Notes under the pieces: generated by a model | What the model was told of the DNA's origin: nothing | The model's input: the letters and a program-made list of their open reading frames with translations, nothing else | Database searches by the model: none | Translations under genes and position numbers: made by a program | Assembly: GCF_021502675.1 (NCBI RefSeq) | Contig: NZ_JAKFHA010000051.1 | Span: 1-46,254, forward strand | DNA from: Yinghuangia soli | GTDB lineage: Bacteria > Actinomycetota > Actinomycetes > Streptomycetales > Streptomycetaceae | Direction of reading: 5' to 3' | DNA: 46,254 nt | In this document: piece by piece, positions 42,882 through 46,254 of the stretch | Layout: the number at the start of each line of letters is the position of its first letter | Numbering within the stretch: position 1 is the stretch's first letter

Positions 42882-43319
42882 TCAGGAGCCGGCGAAGACC
42901 TCTTGCGTACCGACCTCGGCAGTGACCTCCTGGCGCCACGAGCGAATCTGCCAGGCACCGCTCGCGGTCCGGGCTGCTTCGGCGTGGTACCAGCCGAAGC
43001 ACTCGTACGTCAGGTGCGAGCGGTCTCCCGTACCGATGTGGTGCACGCGCATCTTGAGGGCCAGCGAGGCGGTGTCGCCGTCGAGGAGTACCCGGGGGTT
43101 GCCCATCAGGTGCTGGGTGGGGCCGCAGGGGTCGAGGAAGCCGCGGATCATCGCGATCAGGTCGGCGCGTCCGTCCAGGACGTACAGGCCGGCGTAGTCG
43201 GCGTGCACGTCCTCGACGAAGACGGTGTCCAGCACGGCCCAGTCGCGCCGGTCGAGCGCGTCGGCGTACGTGTAGGCGAGTTCGATGACTGCGGCGCGGT
43301 CGTCGGATGCGTGGGTCAT
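42882..43319 (-). CDS. SnoaL-like (NTF2-fold) protein
   Basis: A 145-residue protein from ATG 43319, similar in layout to its neighbour: ELAYTYADALDRRDWAVLDTVFVEDVHADYAG, TQHLMGNPRVLLDGDTASLALKMRV and WYHAEAARTASGAWQIRSWRQEV. It keeps the Asp-rich second helix and a QH in the central strand. It is the first gene of the pair, divergent from the IclR gene across a perfect 20-bp palindrome. The reaction is unknown; a dehydratase or isomerase step on a CoA-activated cyclic substrate would fit the nearby ligase. Confidence 0.82.
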   Translation of the reverse strand: MTHASDDRAAVIELAYTYADALDRRDWAVLDTVFVEDVHADYAGLYVLDGRADLIAMIRGFLDPCGPTQHLMGNPRVLLDGDTASLALKMRVHHIGTGDRSHLTYECFGWYHAEAARTASGAWQIRSWRQEVTAEVGTQEVFAGS

Positions 43320-43391
43320 GTCGGGCTGGCTCCTGTGCCGGGGCGGTCGTCCGTGCCGGGTGCCGCACGCGCCGGTAAGCGCTGCGAAACC

Positions 43392-43421
43392 TTCGACACT
43401 TGATGTCGAATATTCGACATC
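43392..43421. promoter_or_regulatory. IclR operator candidate with three half-sites
   Basis: GATGTCGAATATTCGACATC (43402-43421) is a perfect 20-bp palindrome between the divergent SnoaL-like and IclR genes. A third TTCGACA half-site stands at 43392-43398. The arrangement fits a tetrameric IclR regulator. Confidence 0.65.
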
Positions 43422-43500
43422 TGCTGACGCGCCGGTACTGTAGCCCTGCCCGCAGCACGGATCAATGCCCGTCCGTACCGTCCGCCAGATCGGAACCCGT

Positions 43501-44481
43501 ATGCCCGCAACGCCGCCGGCGGCCGAGTCCGCCGCCCGGTTCGAGTCGGAGCCGTGGTCCGCGACCGCGTCGCCGCCCACCGACCGGGTCGTGGCGGTCA
43601 CCGAGTTCCTGGCGTCCCGGCCCGGCGAGCCGGTCACCGTCGCCGAACTCGTGCGCCACCTGGGCATCAATCGGGCCACCTGCCACGCGGTCCTGGCCGC
43701 GCTGGTCCGGGTCGGCTGGGTGGTGCGCGACCCCGCGGACCGCACGTTCACGCCGGGCCCGGCGCTCATTGCGCTGGGCCGCGCGGCCGAGAGCGGTGTA
43801 CCCGCCGCCCGCGCGGCCGAGCACGAAGTCGCCGCGCTGGTCCGCGACCTGGGACTGTCCGCGTCGGTCGGCTACCCGAGCGGCGAGCACATCGTGGTGG
43901 GCAGCTACGCCGCGGCCGCGCAGGACGTGCCCGGTGCGGTACGCGTCGGGCAACGCGTCCCGTTCGCTCCGCCTTTCGGCCCCGGCCTCGTCGCGTGGGG
44001 CACCGACCGCGACATCGCCGACTGGCTGTCCCGCTCCCCCGCCCCGGGCCACGACGAGCGGCTGCGCACGGTGCTGGGCGAAGTCCGCAGCCGCGGCTAC
44101 ACCGTCGAACGCACCTCCGCCGCCTCCCGCCAACTGCGTGCACTGCTCGTCGAGCTGGACTCACTGTCCGTCCGCCAGCGCCCGGCCATCACCGAACTCC
44201 TCCACGAGGTAGGCGCGATCGACTACCTGGACGAGGAGCTACGCGCCCCGGGACCGCATCCCGTAGGCGTCATGTCCGCCCCGGCCTTCACCCGCGACGG
44301 CCGAGCCGCGCTGAACATCAGCGTGTACGTATGGTCCGACCTGAAGCCGCACCGCATCCGCGCCATCGGCACCCGCCTCCTGACCGCCGCCCACTCCGTC
44401 ACCCGCAACCTGCACGGCACCCCGCCCGAGGGATTCCCGGCCCCTGACCGACCTGCAGGCACGCGGCTGTTGCGTCAGTAG
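43501..44481 (+). CDS. IclR-family transcriptional regulator
   Basis: A 326-residue regulator from ATG 43501 (GGAA six bases upstream; ATG 43465 is also in frame). The N-terminal winged helix is TDRVVAVTEFLASRPGEPVTVAELVRHLGINRATCHAVLAALVRVGWVVRD; after it comes the IclR-type effector domain (EVAALVRDLGLSASVGY, GQRVPFAPPFGPGLVAW, RSRGYTVER). The region after residue 200 is longer than usual and ends in a free Pro-rich tail. It probably controls the divergent SnoaL genes, and perhaps the acyl-CoA ligase, by sensing an aromatic or cyclic acid. Its 3' end overlaps a decayed gene by 7 bp. Confidence 0.85.
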   Translation: MPATPPAAESAARFESEPWSATASPPTDRVVAVTEFLASRPGEPVTVAELVRHLGINRATCHAVLAALVRVGWVVRDPADRTFTPGPALIALGRAAESGVPAARAAEHEVAALVRDLGLSASVGYPSGEHIVVGSYAAAAQDVPGAVRVGQRVPFAPPFGPGLVAWGTDRDIADWLSRSPAPGHDERLRTVLGEVRSRGYTVERTSAASRQLRALLVELDSLSVRQRPAITELLHEVGAIDYLDEELRAPGPHPVGVMSAPAFTRDGRAALNISVYVWSDLKPHRIRAIGTRLLTAAHSVTRNLHGTPPEGFPAPDRPAGTRLLRQ

Positions 44482-44681
44482 ACGATCGACACGATCCGGC
44501 AGGCTTCGGCGGCCAGTTCGCGGACGGTCCAGCCCGGCACCGCCTCCTTGGTCCAGTCGGCGGGTGCCAGGCCGTGGAGCGTGGTCATCAGTGCGGCGTG
44601 CTCGGGGGCGAACCGGGGCCGGGCGTCGATCGGTCTGCCGAGCCGGGAGTGGTCCGGCGCGGGGGCGGGTCGGGCGTCCAT
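44475..44681 (-). pseudogene. Remnant of maleylpyruvate isomerase-type (MDMPI_N) protein
   Basis: A 68-residue frame from ATG 44681 contains a segment resembling the start of the mycothiol-dependent maleylpyruvate isomerase N-terminal domain: EHAALMTTLHGLAPADWTKEAVPGWTVRELAAE. In that family the last Ala-Glu would be followed by a metal-binding His and about 150 more residues. Here the frame changes to ACRIVSIVY and stops at once, inside the convergent IclR 3' end. A truncated pseudogene is the best reading; a functional short protein is unlikely. Confidence 0.5.
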
Positions 44682-44736
44682 GCGTCCAGCCTGTCCGCGG
44701 ATCGCGCGCTCGGCCACCGGTTATCCCGCCCGGCTG

Positions 44737-45111
44737 TCAGGCCAGCGGCTCGGCGACGGCCCAGTGCTCGACCAGCCGGCCGTCGTGCACCCGGACCATG
44801 TCGAAGCCGCCGACCTCGAAGCGCTTGCCGGTCGGCGGTGCGCCGAAGAAGTCGCCGGTGTGGGTGCCGCGGATGGTGTAGCGGTGGGCGACCCAGTCGC
44901 CGTTCTCGATCGTGTGCTCGGTGGTCACCTGCATGTCGGGGCAGCCGGCCGCCATCGCCTCCCATTTGCGGCGCCAGTCCTCGCGGGTGACGCGCTGCCC
45001 CTGGTCCAGGGATTCGGGGGCGATGTACGCGAGGCACGCGTCCAGGTCGCCGGCTTCGCGTGCCTCGATGATCGCTCGGACGATTGCGGCCGGGGCCGGT
45101 GTGTCGGACAT
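44737..45111 (-). CDS. SnoaL-like ester-cyclase-type protein
   Basis: A 124-residue NTF2-fold protein from ATG 45111. It has VRAIIEAREAGDLDACLAYIAPESLDQG, WRRKWEAMAAGCPDMQVTTEHTIENGDWVAHRYTIRGTHTG, and FFGAPPTGKRFEVGGFDMVRVHDGRLVEHWAV. The GTHTGxFxGxPPTGK segment is the hallmark of the ester cyclase/SnoaL polyketide-cyclase-like group found in many soil bacteria, most of unknown substrate. It lies divergently from a TetR gene across a strong palindrome and is the likely target of that repressor. Confidence 0.85.
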   Translation of the reverse strand: MSDTPAPAAIVRAIIEAREAGDLDACLAYIAPESLDQGQRVTREDWRRKWEAMAAGCPDMQVTTEHTIENGDWVAHRYTIRGTHTGDFFGAPPTGKRFEVGGFDMVRVHDGRLVEHWAVAEPLA

Positions 45112-45141
45112 GAACGTCTCCTCGTGTCATGGCGGAACACT

Positions 45142-45163
45142 AAACGGGGACTATTCCCCGTTT
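45142..45163. promoter_or_regulatory. TetR operator candidate
   Basis: AAACGGGGA and TCCCCGTTT form perfect 9-bp arms around CTAT, midway between the divergent ester-cyclase-like and TetR genes. Confidence 0.65.
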
Positions 45164-45209
45164 CTCTTCCGTGGACCATACGAGGACCACTCCCCGGTTC
45201 GCAACTACG

Positions 45210-45797
45210 ATGGCCTCGATGCCTCCTCGCCCCCGCCTGCGCGCCGACGCCCAGCGCAACTACGACCGCCTGCTCGCCGCCGCGGAATCCGCACTGGACG
45301 AACGGGGGGCGAGTGCGTCCCTCGACGACATCGCCAAGGCCGCGGGCGTCGGCAACGCCACGCTCTACCGGCACTTCCCGACCCGCGAGAAGCTCATCGA
45401 GGCCGTCTACGACCAGCGCATCCAGGCACTGTGCGACGCAGCCGCCGACCTGGCCGCGGCACACCCGCCCGACGAGGCACTCGCGGCATGGCTGCACGCC
45501 GTCGCGACGCACGTGAACGCCAGCCGCACGCTTGCCGATGCCTTCGACGCCGCCTACCAGGGCCCCGAGGGCACCGAGCCTCCGCAGGTCACCGCCTGGC
45601 ACCGCGCCGTACGCCGGGCCGCGGACCCTCTGGTGCTCGCCGCGCGCACCGCGGGGCGCGTACGCACCGACCTCGACAGCACCGAACTGCTCGCCCTCAC
45701 CGCGGCCGTGGCCCGCGCCGGGGACCCGCAACAGGCGCATCGCTTCCTCGACGTCCTGATGGACGGGATCACTCCGCGCCCGGAGCCCGCTTCCTGA
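45210..45797 (+). CDS. TetR-family regulator
   Basis: A 195-residue repressor-type protein from ATG 45210; ATG 45219 is just as possible, and neither has a clear ribosome site. The DNA-binding part is ASLDDIAKAAGVGNATLYRHFPTREKLIEAVYDQRI, close to the SCO1712-like TetR_C_33 group. The C-terminal domain (ALAAWLHAVATHVNASRTLADAFDAAY ... ELLALTAAVARAGDPQQAHRFLDVLMDG) carries the family ending. It is divergent from the ester-cyclase-like gene, and the palindrome between them is the natural operator for both. Confidence 0.88.
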   Translation: MASMPPRPRLRADAQRNYDRLLAAAESALDERGASASLDDIAKAAGVGNATLYRHFPTREKLIEAVYDQRIQALCDAAADLAAAHPPDEALAAWLHAVATHVNASRTLADAFDAAYQGPEGTEPPQVTAWHRAVRRAADPLVLAARTAGRVRTDLDSTELLALTAAVARAGDPQQAHRFLDVLMDGITPRPEPAS

Positions 45798-45950
45798 GCG
45801 CGTTCGCATCGTCCGCATGGGCCGCAGCCGATCCCCAGGGTCGGTTTCTGACGGCCCGTTAGTTCCATGCCTCTCCCCATGGACGCCTCGGGATTGCACC
45901 CACGGGCACAGGACGGGCCGCACACCCTGCCGTAGCTTTCACCTTCATTC

Positions 45951-46098
45951 CATTGCAATGACACCCGAGCAGTACGTTGCATTAAATTGCTGCCCACTGC
46001 AACGATTAATAGGCTCTGAGCTGCACATTCATCCTTCTTGCGCAATATGGATATTGCTCGATCCATGAACGCAACGTAGCGTTTCTCATGTAAGAAAC
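45951..46098. promoter_or_regulatory. AT-rich intergenic region with three palindromes
   Basis: The 334-bp gap 45798-46131 becomes much AT-richer after about 45940. It contains CATTGCAATG (45951-45960), GCAATAT/ATATTGC around GG (46042-46057) and GTTTCT/AGAAAC around a 6-bp spacer (46081-46098), plus a GTTGCA/TGCAAC pair (45976 and 45998). These are candidate operators for the DUF4097 gene. I see no convincing small gene here. Confidence 0.5.
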
Positions 46099-46131
46099 AC
46101 CGAGCAGTCACCACGCAACGGAGCCCGCACC

Positions 46132-46254
46132 ATGCTGCAGTTCGCCACCGCCGCCCCCGCCGCCGTCACCGTCGACCTGCCCGCCGGCCGCATCCAGGTC
46201 ATCGCCGCGGACCGCACCGACACCACCGTCGACATCCGCCCCGCCGACCCCGCC
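46132..46254 (+). CDS. DUF4097-family beta-strand protein, N-terminal fragment
   Basis: The gene starts at ATG 46132 and runs off the window after 41 codons. The visible part, LQFATAAPAAVTVDLPAGRIQVIAADRTDTTVDIRP, matches the beginning of actinomycete DUF4097 proteins, which are built of repeated short beta strands (a beta-helix-like sheet) and have no known enzyme activity. They often sit beside a regulator or transporter gene; the partner here is outside the window. The unusually AT-rich, palindrome-filled leader suggests tight control. Confidence 0.75.
   Translation, partial: MLQFATAAPAAVTVDLPAGRIQVIAADRTDTTVDIRPADPA

Noticed and set aside
45817-46068. 83-codon plus-strand frame in the AT-rich intergenic region
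   Set aside because: No ribosome site or family signal; Pro/Ser/Cys-rich content and overlap with palindromes fit non-coding regulatory DNA.

Overview
The window is very G+C-rich actinomycete DNA. GC-ending codons, GTG starts, 4-bp gene overlaps, DmdR/IdeR-type iron boxes and families such as SUKH-4, RNHCP and DUF4097 all suggest a Streptomyces-like chromosome. I saw no tRNA, rRNA, CRISPR array, insertion sequence or phage gene.

Layout. 1-2632: end of a ferritin-like gene, a cupredoxin lipoprotein, a zinc-finger/HTH protein, a GNAT acetyltransferase and a DnaJ-like zinc-finger protein without a J domain. 2664-4790: a hypothetical protein and a SUKH-4-like protein. 4986-11016: a tightly overlapped operon of a GntR regulator, a biotin-dependent urea carboxylase and an allophanate hydrolase, which together split urea without urease. 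11129-15104: a membrane-anchored Ser/Thr kinase, small hypothetical or secreted proteins and a TetR regulator.

The centrepiece, 15189-32770, is an iron-regulated non-ribosomal siderophore locus with three iron boxes (16640, 29561, 32793). Salicylate synthase makes salicylate. A stand-alone ligase carrying the salicylate-type pocket residues activates it onto the aryl carrier of an ArCP-Cy-A-PCP synthetase, where cyclisation should give a phenyl-azoline. A C-A-PCP synthetase adds another residue, and an ornithine/lysine N-monooxygenase supplies a hydroxamate donor. Release is left to a type II thioesterase or to spontaneous cyclisation, because no TE or reductase domain is present. Uptake uses a binding lipoprotein and two FecCD permeases (no ATPase in the window). 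Opposite the salicylate synthase gene lies a single reading frame that fuses a SAM methyltransferase to a complete siderophore-interacting (ferri-siderophore reductase) protein. This fusion is the most unusual gene in the window.

32826-39913: a TPR-like protein whose 3' end runs through a long C/G homopolymer palindrome, a TetR regulator, a secreted lipase, two tandem RNHCP zinc proteins, a conserved hypothetical protein, and an ArsR-type regulator with its MFS exporter. 39980-45797: a small membrane protein, an acyl-CoA ligase, three SnoaL-like/NTF2-fold proteins, an IclR and a TetR regulator, and a decayed maleylpyruvate-isomerase-like fragment. This set resembles a small catabolic or tailoring locus. 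The window ends in an unusually AT-rich regulatory region before a DUF4097 gene. Several divergent intergenic regions hold clear palindromes that are candidate operators.
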